Assembly (NCBI RefSeq): GCF_026213295.1
Contig: NC_079413.1
Coordinates: 17,184,026-17,248,025 of the forward strand
Origin: Gadus chalcogrammus
Taxonomy: Eukaryota > Chordata > Actinopteri > Gadiformes > Gadidae
Direction of reading: 5' to 3'
Length of the DNA: 64,000 nucleotides
Part shown: positions 45,640-56,640 of the stretch, in pieces
Layout of the letters: each line of letters opens with the position of its first letter
How positions within the stretch are numbered: position 1 is the first letter of the stretch
The notes under the pieces: model-generated
Seen by the model: only the letters and a program-made list of their open reading frames with translations
What the model was told of the DNA's origin: nothing
Databases searched by the model: none
Translations under genes and position numbers: made by a program

Positions 45640-47213
45640 CAACCCTGTCTCGTCAAAATTACGTTCCCATAGAACTATTCGGCATTCTCAATTACGTTTG
45701 TCATAAAACGTATTTTGTCCGCGATTACGTTTTATTGAACGTATTGCAAATACGTTCGTCCTCAGCCTATTTTTTGCCATTCATTAACCTCTAGGATTAT
45801 GTTTGGTTGAAACGTATCCCAGATAGGTTAAATGTCAACGTATAGCACATTATTGTCATTAAGGCATATCTTCCTTTCAGGGAACGTTTCATTTAACGTA
45901 TTTTGTCTGAAAAATGTATCTTGGTCGTGAATACGTTTTATTGAACATATCGCAAATACGTTCGTTGTCAGCCTATTGTTTTGCCATTTATTAACCTCTA
46001 GGATTAGTATCCCAGATAGGTTAAATGTCAACGTATAGCACATTATTGTCATTAAGGCATATCTCCCTTTCAGGGAACGTTTCATTTAACGTATTTTGTC
46101 TGAAGAACGTATCTTGGCTGTGGATACGTGTTATTGAACATATCGCAAATACGTTCGTTGTCAACCTATTTTTTGCCATTCATTTACCTCTAGGATTATG
46201 TTTGGTTGAAACGTATTCCAAATATGTTAAATGTCAACGTATAGCACATTATTGTCATTAAGGCATATTTCCCTTTCGGGAAACGTTTCATTTAACGTTA
46301 TTTTGTCCCTGATTACGTCTTATTGAACATATTGCAAATAGGTTCGTTCTCAACATTTTTGTTGTTATTTATTTAAGCTACCTCTTGGATTACAGGCTAC
46401 ATTTAATTGAAACGTATCCTTAATAGGCTACGTTAAATTTCGATAACACATTATTGTCAGCATATAGGCATAGGTCTACCTCTCGGGGAAGCGTACGTTT
46501 GATTGTAATGTTAATAGTCCAACGTTATATCAACATGTCACAAGAGGAGAAATTAGCTGCTGACGGGGTAACTGTAGGAGCGGGGGTTGCTTTGTTGATT
46601 TCTTTATCTAGGGCTATAGCTGTGGTCAAAGCGGGAAGTGTGCGTTGTCTGGGCGGCTGCCTGAACTGAGCTGCAGGAAATTATGTTCACACGTTTCTTC
46701 ATTCATTCATGAAGGCTATACCGGTGAACGGTGACGTCAGACTCACGCCCACCTACAAACCAATCAATGTCCAGTATCAGCCTGTCCTCTCGGAAAATAC
46801 GACCACGTTGGTTTGTTCCGCCACAGATTACGACCCATTGGAATTTATCCAAAACGAGCGAACGAGGCCCTCTACATGTGCGGGGAACCCTTTCTCATCA
46901 AAATTACGTTCCCAGAGAACTATTCGGCATTCTCAATTACATTTGTCTAAAAAACGTTTTTTGTCCGTGATTACGTTTTATTGAACATATTGTAATGACC
47001 TCGCCGGTGACATAACGATGTCGAGTCATTAGTAATTGAAGGAACTTTTAATGGACCAAAACCAGGTCACTGAAACCCGTAACCAACGGCAGAAATCCCA
47101 CCCAAAACAAACCCCGGTTACCCCGGCAACCCCCAACACGGTCTCACTCACGTGCAGGCCCCCACCCTCGTGTTCTTCCAAGGCCCTCCCCCAGCTGACC
47201 TAATGATTCGCCC
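45640..47213 (+). repeat. left inverted arm of the 7-kb element
   Basis: Contains the about 190-bp units with gaacatat-gcaaatacgttcg (near 45740, 45945, 46135 and 46330), a GC-richer block with conserved small frames (46454-46669, 46709-46984) and the start of a solo LTR from 46991. The words ctttctcatcaaaattacgt and ttcggcattctcaattac near 46900 repeat the outer terminus in diverged form. Confidence 0.88.
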
Positions 47214-47334
47214 TCACACTGATTAACAAGAAGAACATTACAATGCATGCACACAGAACAACTGGCATAACGGACAACGAAATACAATGCAACACATAAC
47301 ACACAAACAATTTAATTGTCCCAGGGTCGCTACA
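46991..47334. mobile_element. 344-bp solo LTR
   Basis: Begins TGTAATGACC and ends GGTCGCTACA, flanked by ATAT at 46987-46990 and 47335-47338. The sequence across the removed element (gaacatatcg-aaatacg) matches the neighbouring tandem units, confirming the ends. The copy in the right arm is cut off at 51059. Confidence 0.85.
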
Positions 47335-47338
47335 ATAT

Positions 47339-48536
47339 CGTAAATACGAATTCGTTCTCAGCCTATTTTTGCCATTTATTTACCGTGTTACTATGGCAGA
47401 ATAAAGAATAAATTCATGCATTATCATTCAACTTGTATGTATGCATGTATGTACCGTACTGTTCATTTGTATCCTTTTTGTTTTGTGTTTTTTGTAAAGC
47501 GTCTTTGGGTACCGAGAAAAGCGCTATATAAAACCAATGTATTATTATTAACTTGAACATGTGTTTTTACAGTATAGAGTGGTGGAGAGGGATGACGTAT
47601 GTTGGCAAACCCGGAAGTGAGCGTCGCCCTCGGTTCCTTTGACAAAAAGCCAACGGGTTTTCCATTGGATTTTGGATTATTGCAGAAAAATCCTCAACTC
47701 CTCAAAAACGGAAAATAAATAAATCAATAAAAATAACCGTGCTCCAAAGAACGAAGTGTAAACCAATGCATTCTGAATGGGAGTGTTTCTCCGATTTTTC
47801 CATGCTACACAACGAAATGTAAACCCATGCAAATAAAGACTTCATGGTCATAATAATAATTTAAATATCATTAATCTACTACTGAGTGTGTAGGGAGGTA
47901 TTCTATTTTTTTCAACGGGGCTGGATCCAGTCACTTGACCGTCATGGTTGCTATGGTGGTTGCTATCGACCGCCCCCTCTAATAACTCTAAAAACCACGC
48001 GGCAAAGGAGCTGCCGTCAATTGGGTTGTTTTTGTCGTAAACTAGGGTCCGATGGTTGAAAAATAGACAGTTATTCCAAGGTATCCTTAAAAGGCAGCTT
48101 GGATGTGTTTATTTTCTGCAGTTTAGACTTCTTCTATAACTTTTTTTTGAAAGCAAAACACCAAGCTCATTGATTTAACGAGGGAGGGTTATTTGAAACA
48201 ATTTATTCAATAAATATTTGTGAGAGGTCATTCCTTCTCCTGATTTTACTTCCTATTTATGTCTAGGGTAAACCCCTACTGTCCACAAGCATCCCCCCCC
48301 TCCCCATATGGATTTGGAGAATTGTTGCCACGTCCCAGTGGTGGAGGTATATATATGAAAGAGGGCATTCAATTATAGCCTACTACAATGATCAATTAGG
48401 AGGCCGAAAGGAAGTGATGCAATAGGTGACTGAGTCGACAACATTTAAGTAAGCTGTATAGCGTCTCTTATATATCAAAGGGGGTCTCAAAGGACGCATA
48501 CGCTTCAACCTGTGGCTCCAGCACTACAGGAAATGA
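47339..48536. other. interior of the 7-kb element, left; no gene seen
   Basis: A LINE/SINE-type tail (gtaaagcgtctttgggtacc, aaaagcgctatataaa, tattattatta) lies at 47495-47550. About 47740-47825 resembles 6190-6260 beside copy A (gaacga-gtgtaaaccaatgc), which supports a shared interior for the family. Otherwise unassigned. Confidence 0.5.
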
Positions 48537-49927
48537 CTCAGCAAGTGCTCCATCTCGTTGCAACTCACCCAGCGGCTCGCTTGCAAGATTTTGGCCTGAA
48601 GTTCTTCCCAGACCTACACCCTAGCCATCCAACATGCATATCTGAGAATCAGGCCTCTCTTTAATAATGACAAAAAGTTATGAGAGAAACACACATTAAC
48701 TTTTTGTTATTTCATAAGCGGCGTGGTGCCGGCTCCTTTTGACCTTTTGACCCCCGACTTCAAAAACGTGGCCACAGGCCAGCTGTGTCTACACACCTTT
48801 AGCCACGAATGTACACCTCCATCCCACAAAAAATGGGGACTAGAAACTAACCTCTGTCTTATGTACATTTACTGTACTGTTGGAGGTCACGCCCCTTTGC
48901 CGACCTTTTCGAGATAGCTAGGGATGCTAAAATGTTTACACACATTTCCCGGGGGCCCGTGAACGACATATCCGAGATTTGGAGTTCTAGCCCTTAGAGA
49001 AAAAAAGTTTCTCTAAGGGCTGTCATTTGGACAAAGCCCCTCAGAAGTGTAGCCTGCAAGACCTAATGGTTCAGAATGTGGTGGAAAAACAGTTTTTGAG
49101 ATAGGAAGGTCCTACCGCCCTGAAATTGTAATACCTTATTCTAGGGCCTGACTGGGACCTCCACACCGAAACTTGGCCCGGTCAGACCCCGAGGGCAGGA
49201 AGGGGGGGCCTGCCCTCGGGGTCTGACCGGGCCAAGTTTCGGGCAGGAAGGGCCCCCCCTTCCTGCCCTCGGAGTCCGACCAGGCCAAGTTTCGGTGCGG
49301 AAGTCCCAGTTAGGCCCTAGAATAAGGTATTAAAATTTCAGGGCGGTAGGACCTTCCTATCTCAAAGACTGTTTTTCCACCACATTCTGAACCATTAGGT
49401 CTTGCAGGCTACACTTCTGAGGGGCTTTGTCCAAATGACACTCCATTTGGGAAAACTTTTTTTCTCTAAGGGCTAGAACTCCAAATCTCGGATATGTCGT
49501 TCACGGGGCCCCGGGAAATGTGTGTAAACATTTTAGCATCCCTAGCTATCTCGAAAAGGCTGGAAAAGGGGCGTGACCTCCAACAGTACAGTCAATGTAC
49601 ATAAGACAGAGGTTAGTTTCTAGTCCCCATTTTTTGCGGGATGGAGGTGTACATTTGTGGCTTAATGTGTGTAGACAGCACTGGCCTGTGGCCACCTCTT
49701 TGAAGTCTGGGGTCAAAAGGTCAAAAGGAGCCGGCACCACGCCGCTTATGAGATAACAAAAAGTGAATCTGTATTTCTCTCATTACATTTTGTCATTATT
49801 GAAGAGAGGCCTGATTCTCAGATATGCATATTGGACTGTTAGGGTATAGGTCTGGGAAGAACTTCAGGCCAAAATCTTGCAAGCGAGCCGCTGGGTGCAG
49901 GTGCAACGAGTTGGAGCACTTGCTGAG
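48537..49927. repeat. palindrome P1, about 1.4 kb
   Basis: Arms about 48537-49190 and 49265-49927 are inverted copies. Examples are ctcagcaagtgctcca at one end and its inverse at the other, and ccggctccttttgaccttttgacc near 48730 and inverted near 49715. The centre is GC-rich, with nested inverted copies of gagggcaggaaggg. A few mismatches and small indels distinguish the arms. A fragment of the same family opens the window (1-36). Confidence 0.85.
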
Positions 49928-50097
49928 CCTGGACTTTCATAATCTTCGCTCTGTGAATGTAAAGGATGTTTGGTCGGATATTACGACGAAGAATCATAAT
50001 GTGAATGGGAATATTCTATAAATCTCTTGATATCATCTTTCGTCTCAACACTTCTGCTGCAGCCACTTAAAGTCTCACTCTGAGAACCTTAAAATAT
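49928..50097. repeat. fragment related to the Harbinger-type element at 14039
   Basis: cataatcttcgctctgtgaatg and aaggatgtttggtcggata correspond to 14478-14525 (ataatgttcgctcggtgaatg, aaggatgtttggtttgata). Confidence 0.6.
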
Positions 50098-50722
50098 GAA
50101 TCAATCCATTAGAAGTATGAAAATATCTTCCCGGTGGTGCAACAGAACAAACAAGGTGTCCTTTGACATCTACGTTTCGAGACGATTGCAACAGTGCCAC
50201 ACATGATCATATTTGAATATGTTTCGGGGTAGTAATTAGCTGTCGATTTTGGAGGCCTTTATCAATAATGACCAGCTATAGATTTGCTTCCCGATGGAGA
50301 TTTTTGACAAATTACATGTTAATTAGCATCTACACGTTAAGCTGAGTCCAATGAGATCAAGCTCGGCCTCTTGCTACACCGAGATCATGTCCTAGACCTA
50401 GGTGTACCATGGAAAATACATGTTACCATTAGCTATATTGTCGTTCTTGGTGTCATTGGACTCAGCTCAACGTGTAGATGCTAAATAACATGTAATTTGT
50501 GACTAATCTTTATCGGGAAGCAAATCAATAGCTGCTCAGTATTGATTAAGGCCTCCAATTTCGACAGCTAATTACTACCATTAAACATGTTCGAATATGC
50601 TCATGTGTGGCACCGTTGCAATCGCCTGGAAGCGTAGATGTTGAAGGACACCTTGTTCGTCCTCTTACGCCACCGTGAAGATATTTACATGCTTCTGATT
50701 GACTAATGAATTGATTCAGCTA
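50098..50722. repeat. palindrome P2, about 0.6 kb
   Basis: Arms about 50098-50380 and 50400-50722 are inverted copies (agcatctacacgtt-agctgagtcc, gtcgttcttgg and gcaatcg blocks). The right arm and its flank to about 50985 occur again, inverted, at 63437-64000. Confidence 0.82.
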
Positions 50723-51058
50723 TTCCCCCAGAAGTCTGGGGTCAAAAGGTCAAAAGGAGACGGCACCACGCCGGGGTGGATCCAGATCTCGGGCAACAGC
50801 GCAGGGTTGCCAGGTCCTGCAAAAAACGTGCCCCCCACATACCGTTCAAAATCCACCCAAAATGTCCTAGAAGCATCCCAAATAAAAAATGATATTATTG
50901 GCCATTTTGGCCAACGTTTTGAAAGTAATACTATTTGAGGGAATATTTTTTTGTTGTTGTTTTAGCAGCGAAATGCACCGTGTGCGTGTGTGTGTGTCTG
51001 TGTCTGTGTGTCTGTGCGTGCGTGTGTGTGCTTGTGTGTGCTTGTGTGTGTGTGTGTG
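50723..51058 (+). repeat. P2-associated flank and GT-rich tract
   Basis: 50723-50980 is near-identical (inverted) to 63440-63695, including ttttgaccttttgacc and atccagatctcggg. 50982-51058 is a GT-rich tract (tgtgtgtgt with cgtg variants) matching the CA tract at 63346-63436. The right arm of the 7-kb element begins directly after it. Confidence 0.8.
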
Positions 51059-52633
51059 GGGGCGAATCATTAGGTCAGCTGGGGGAGGGCCTTGGAAGAA
51101 CACGAGGGTGGGGGCCTGCACGTGAGTGAGACCGTGTTGGGGGTTGCCGGGGTAACCGGGGTTTGTTTTGGGTGGGATTTCTGCCGTTGGTTACGGGTTT
51201 CAGTGACCTGGTTTTGGTCCATTAAAAGTTCCTTCAATTACTAATGACTCGACATCGTTATGTCACCGGCGAGGTCATTACAATATGTTCAATAAAACGT
51301 AATCATGGACAAAAAACGTTTTTTAGACAAATGTAATTGAGAATGCCGAATAGTTCTCTGGGAACGTAATTTTGATGAGAAAGGGTTCCCCGCACATGTA
51401 GAGGGCCTCGTTCGCTCGTTTTGGATAAATTCCAATGGGTCGTAATCTTTGGCGGAACAAACCAACGTGGTCGTATTTTCCGAGAGGACAGGCTGATACT
51501 GGACATTGATTGGTTTGTAGGTGGGCGTGAGTCTGACGTCACCGTTCACCGGTATAGCCTTCATGAATGAATGAAGAAACGTGTGAACATAATTTCCTGC
51601 AGCTCAGTTCAGGCAGCCGCCCAGACAACGCACACTTCCCGCTTTGACCACAGCTATAGCCCTAGATAAAGAAATCAACAAAGCAACCCCCGCTCCTACA
51701 GTTACCCCGTCAGCAGCTAATTTCTCCTCTTGTGACATGTTGATATAACGTTGGACTATTAACATTACAATCAAACGTACGCTTCCCCGAGAGGTAGACC
51801 TATGCCTATATGCTGACAATAATGTGTTATCGAAATTTAACGTAGCCTATTAAGGATACGTTTCAATTAAATGTAGCCTGTAATCCAAGAGGTAGCTTAA
51901 ATAAATAACAACAAAAATGTTGAGAACGAACCTATTTGCAATATGTTCAATAAGACGTAATCAGGGACAAAATAACGTTAAATGAAACGTTTCCCGAAAG
52001 GGAAATATGCCTTAATGACAATAATGTGCTATACGTTGACATTTAAAATATTTGGAATACGTTTCAACCAAACATAATCCTAGAGGTAAATGAATGGCAA
52101 AAAATAGGTTGACAACGAACGTATTTGCGATATGTTCAATAACACGTATCCACAGCCAAGATACGTTCTTCAGACAAAATACGTTAAATGAAACGTTCCC
52201 TGAAAGGGAGATATGCCTTAATGACAATAATGTGCTATACGTTGACATTTAACCTATCTGGGATACTAATCCTAGAGGTTAATAAATGGCAAAACAATAG
52301 GCTGACAACGAACGTATTTGCGATATGTTCAATAAAACGTATTCACGGCCAAGATACATTTTTCAGACAAAATACGTTAAATGAAACGTTCCCTGAAAGG
52401 AAGATATGCCTTAATGACAATAATGTGCTATACGTTGACATTTAACCTATCTGGGATACGTTTCAACCAAACATAATCCTAGAGGTTATTGAATGGCAAA
52501 AAATAGGCTGAGGACGAACGTATTTGCAATACGTTCAATAAAACGTAATCGCGGACAAAATGCGTTTTATGACAAACGTAATTGAGAATGCCGAATAGTT
52601 CTATGGGAACGTAATTTTGACGAGACAGGGTTG
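51059..52633 (-). repeat. right inverted arm of the 7-kb element
   Basis: Reverse complement of 45640-47213. 51059-51282 is the truncated solo LTR, and the arm ends in the middle of it. The arms differ at only a few bases, for example in the small frames where single residues differ. Confidence 0.88.
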
Positions 52634-52720
52634 ACCAGTGGTAATTACCCAGTAATACACTATAATTTACCATGTATGTACCGGGTAAATACCTAGTAAT
52701 TAGGGGACTGTAAAAGGAAG
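52634..52720 (+). repeat. minisatellite, right part
   Basis: accagtggtaattacccag and tttaccatgtatgtaccggg continue the array left at 45639. Confidence 0.85.
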
Positions 52721-52748
52721 GGTTACCGGGGTTCTTTTTGCAGACTTT

Positions 52749-54475
52749 GCAGTTCAAAAAGGCAAGAGGGTAAAATGTAACCTCATTTTACACACCTATC
52801 ATGTTCCTGAGTGGACATCTGTCCTCTGCAAACACTACGACAACATACGCAAAGGGGTAATTGAACATGGTGGAAGGCTAACAATATGTGAAGATGTGAC
52901 CCTGAACATAGATGACCCTGAGTTGACCATCTCCTACTACAAAAAGGGTACAGTCCTAGTCCAGGGTAATACAAACAGCCTGAGCTCCTTCGAGAGATCA
53001 TTCCCCATGCTGAAAGCAGAGGTAGAGACTGGAAAACACACTGCCGAGGGGCAGGTAGTGAAGGAGACACCAGTCTTAAGATTGGCTCCACCAACATCCC
53101 CCAGCTCTGACATGCAGTTCAGAGAATCACTGGTTCTTCTTTAGCTAAACTTGGCTGAATTCAAAGAGCTCATGCTGGCCAGGATAGACAACTCCCCTTA
53201 TGACTCTTCCAGGGAACTCAAAGAGGAGCTCCAGCAACAAAGAATTGACAATGAGACATCCATCTCTGAGCTCAGATATGCCTTCCAGACCATCAAGGAG
53301 GAAAATCGAACTCTCAGAGCCCAGATAACCAAGGTGAAAGAAGACGCCAGCAACAAGGAGAGAGCCCTCCTACGAGAAATAATGCAGATGAAGGAGCAGC
53401 TGGAGATAAATAAAGCAGCAATTGACAGTCATAGGCAGAAAAACACAGTCACAAACACACTTACATACACAGAGGCGCAGCCCCTCCCACTAAGCACTCA
53501 AAACACACCCCTCAGACCACAAACAAACAAATATAATCACACACTGATAAAAGAAACAGCACACAGCCTTTCATACAGACAACTAACACCATTGAAACAC
53601 AAACTCATGATGAAACCTCTCCTCACTTCCCCACAACCACATCCTCTGATTCACTGCCTGCCTCACAGAACCCTACAACACCAGACACACAAGTAGTACT
53701 CCTCATGGATTCCAATGGGAAGTTCCTGAACCCCGAAAAACTGTAGCCTGCACAACGAGTAACCTCCAAACGCTGTAAAAACACTAACCAAGCCCTCCGT
53801 CTCCTTAATCAGGACTCCTTCGGCAAACCCAACACCATCATCTTCCCCACTGGGACAAATGACTTGCATTCTCAGCGCCACAGGACTGCAGAAGCCATAA
53901 GAAAGGTTGCAGAGAGAGCAAGCATGGAGTTTCCCGAATCCCGCATTGTGGTCTCTACTCTGCTTCCACGCACAGATTTCCCACCCACCCCACATTATCC
54001 ATGACATAAATGCAGAGCTAAACAAAGCTTCACTGCCCTGCCTAATGTCTATAGAGCCCATCATCTCTCCATCGGCCCACAGGATCTGTACGACGGACTC
54101 CATATTCACACGGATGGAGGCAAAAAATTTGCCAGAGGCCTAAAATATGCCGCCCTAGGACGGAATCCAACTAGCTCACAGCCCCGTCCTCCATACCCCT
54201 TCCGCTACCCTCCCCCACCCTTCATGCAGAGCAATATGCCATTCACCTGCTGGCCTCCGTCCCCCAAGCATCTACATCCATCACCCCATCACAAGGCAAC
54301 TCCCCAACCCAGGAAGAAGACACCATCCCCTACAAAAGCCTCACATCCGCCAGAGAGACATCAGAGCTACGCTGAAGCAGTGGGCCAAACAACCGCTGCA
54401 CCCAAACAACCCTCTGAGCTGGGAGAAATCAAGCTCTTGCTCCATGTGCAGGTCTTCTCAGAGAGTGAGTTGATC
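52749..54475 (+). pseudogene. LINE ORF1 with coiled coil and SGNH-esterase-like region
   Basis: The first part reads VKCNLILHTYHVPEW, LTICEDVTLNIDDPEL and YYKKGTVLVQGN, to a stop at 53142-53144. A coiled-coil segment follows (ELKEELQQQRIDNE, FQTIKEENRTLRAQI, about 53150-53430), then a Thr/Pro/His-rich linker. From 53700 the words LLMDSNGKFLN and GTNDLHSQ, then RIVVSTLLPR, resemble blocks I and III of SGNH hydrolases, a domain known in ORF1 of CR1-type LINEs. Several frameshifts and stops are present. The last codons (ESELIL) run into the TTAA element. Confidence 0.65.
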
Positions 54476-54479
54476 TTAA

Positions 54480-55570
54480 AGGGGTAGTTCGGAATTTTGG
54501 ACATAGGGCCTGATTCCGAAGTGAGCATTGGTATTCTATATCACTGGAGACAGTTTAACACATTTCATTCAGTCCTTCTAGTTGCAGAGTTCGCTCGTGC
54601 TAGGCTAGCGCAAGTCAACGGGCAATGCTAGCCTGCTATTAAAAACAGTCTTACCCACTCCACAGTACACCCGAGGTAAATCAATTATAACGCCAGACTA
54701 TAGATTTAAATGTCTGTGTTGATAGAATAATGTTAGAAATAAAACTAACCATGCATCGCATGAATCATCGAGGGACTACTTTCTCAGCAGAAGCGGAATT
54801 CTACCATGCGCTGGTTAGGTTTGTAACCGAATCACGACAGAAGAACGTAAACAGAGAAGCGTGGGACAGAAGCGCAATTGAACGACTAGGCAACATGATG
54901 GTTCAGTGTGCTTTTAGAAATTGTAGAAATAAACGGTACAGATGGGCACCACAAAGTTTCCACCAATTTCCAGTGCGAGATCCAGAAAGGACTCAACTGT
55001 GGCTTGTTGCTGCTGGCTTTGACATCAAAACACCGGCTCGTACATGTACGGTTCGTTGGATACAACAAATTCCTCATAATCGTCTTCAAAAGCAGATGCA
55101 TCGCTAACTCCTCCAAACGTGGCCATATCTTGTTAATTTAATACGCTTGTAGAATTCCTTCGTTCACTGTACTCTGCGTTTGTAGCAATGACAGCAGCAG
55201 GTAACCTAGGTATCAGGCGCCGCTGCCGTAGCCTACGTACAGGAATATAAACACTGCTGCTGAGACCCCGCAATTCCCTCAAAATGCAATGCAATGCAAG
55301 GTTGGTTTTATTTCTAACATTATTCTATAAACAGACATTTAGATGTATAGTCTGTCGTCATAATTGATTTACCTCGGGTGTACTGTGGAGTGGGTAAGAC
55401 TGTTTTTAATAGCAGGCTAGCATTGCCCGTTGACTTGCGCTAGCCTAGCACGAGCGAACTCTGCAACTAGAAGGACTGAATGAAATGTGTTGAAAACTGT
55501 CTCCAGTGATATAGAATACCAATGCTCACTTCGGACTCAGGCCCTATGTCCAAAATTCCGAACTACCCCT
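54480..55570 (+). mobile_element. TTAA-flanked palindromic element with THAP fragment (Kolobok-like)
   Basis: The ends read AGGGGTAGTTCGGAATTTT in both orientations. Arms of about 280 bp (54480-54757 and 55290-55570) are inverted copies. TTAA lies at 54476-54479 and 55571-55574. Removing it rejoins the LINE frame as DL-NIHKVIPEI. The centre contains a THAP-like coding fragment. TTAA targets plus a THAP domain point to the Kolobok superfamily; piggyBac is the alternative. Confidence 0.85.
54895..55107 (+). pseudogene. THAP zinc-finger fragment
   Basis: Within the element the plus strand reads MVQCAFRNCRNK then SFHQFPVRDPERTQLWLVAAG, the usual first half of a THAP (C2CH) finger (Cys-x4-Cys plus the FP and W positions). 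The second Cys-His pair is missing, and the frame ends shortly afterwards. It is likely a residue of the first exon of a Kolobok-type transposase. Confidence 0.65.
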
Positions 55571-55599
55571 TTAATATTCACAAGGTTATTCCGGAGATA

Positions 55600-55649
55600 C
55601 GTACACACACACACACACGCACATAAACAAACACACACACACACATAAA

Positions 55650-55692
<43 letters not shown>

Positions 55693-55740
55693 ACACACAC
55701 ACTCACCCTCTTTCTGAAAAAAAAAAAAAAAAAGGTGGGG
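55600..55740. repeat. CA-rich microsatellite, A-run and G-run
   Basis: Interrupted CA tracts at 55601-55700, poly-A at about 55718-55733 and a run of G ending at 55748. Confidence 0.9.
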
Positions 55741-55820
55741 GGGGGGGTTAATTGTAATGATAACTGTTTTTCTATTGACTTCTCTCACTACACGGTTCAT
55801 TTCCTATTCTAACTGTACTT

Positions 55821-56640
55821 ATGCATTCTTTTTGCATTAGCTGTTGGAACATACAGGGTCTGTATTCCTCAACCTTGGGCTTGAAAAGCACAAATCCTGA
55901 GTTCTTTAAATGTATTAAAAACAGTGATATTGTCATTCTCACTGAGACCTGGTGTCGAGAAAATGTTGCTACTATGTGTCCAACAAACTACGATGAGATC
56001 ATTGTGCCATCTGTAAAACTACGAACGGCACGCCGTGGAAGAGATTCGAAGGTATTCTGGTGTAGCGCAAGAATGAATTGACTAAACATATATCAGTCGT
56101 TAAAACTGAAAAATATCACATTTGGCTGAAACTACACAATACAGGCCTCACTGAAACTACAACTTACCTCTGGGCTGCCTACATTCCACCAGCAGAATCA
56201 GAATACTATGAAGAAGAATACTTCAATAATTTGTACACTGATATAAGCTACTTTCAAGGACAGGGAAAAAGTGCTAGTATGTGCAGACTTTGATGCATGC
56301 ACTGGTGTTGAGCCTGACTTCATAGACCCTCAGGGCAGTGCACATGTTTTTGGCCAGTCACCCTTTCATCTTTCACCAACCACCACCACACAAAGAAACC
56401 TCGACTGCATGGTTAATAACAGTGGAAAAGATTTAGTGTACCTCTGTCGAGCCTTAGGCCTGTACATGCTTAACGGCAGAATCAGGAGATTCACGTTTAC
56501 TTCAGCCCTGGGTAACCCAGTGTAGTGGATTATGCAATCACTGACTGGATACCTCCTACTTCATTGCATTCACTGTCAGGCGGCAAACTCCTTTTTCAGA
56601 CCATAACCAAATATATATATTCCTAAAAACGACCAACCAA
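55821..56640 (+). pseudogene. LINE endonuclease, frameshifted
   Basis: Begins CISCWNIQGL and shows VILTETWC (catalytic Glu), PTNYDEIIVPS, then frame changes near 56075 and 56275. IWLKLHNT and YLWAAYIPP follow, then CADFDACTGVEPDF, where the usual G-D-F-N-A motif is altered, and ALGNPV ending in a stop at 56523. The copy is inactive. Confidence 0.72.

Larger units (their letters stand above)
45640..52633. mobile_element. 7-kb long-terminal-inverted-repeat (foldback) element
   Basis: The arms 45640-47213 and 51059-52633 are inverted copies about 1574 bp long with only a handful of differences. The outer ends read CAACCCTGTCTCG on both sides. The 7-bp duplication ACCAGTG flanks it (45633-45639 and 52634-52640). 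Joining the flanks with one ACCAGTG recreates a normal unit of the surrounding minisatellite. The arms carry about four tandem units of about 190 bp. The interior (47214-51058) holds two more palindromes and no transposase. Long TIRs, subterminal tandem repeats and a 7-bp TSD recall Galileo/foldback elements of the P superfamily, but that affiliation is only a suggestion. Confidence 0.85.

Noticed and set aside
52634..52640. Longer (8- or 9-bp) target duplication for the 7-kb element
   Set aside because: Only ACCAGTG is shared. The next base on each side differs, so 7 bp is the best-supported length.
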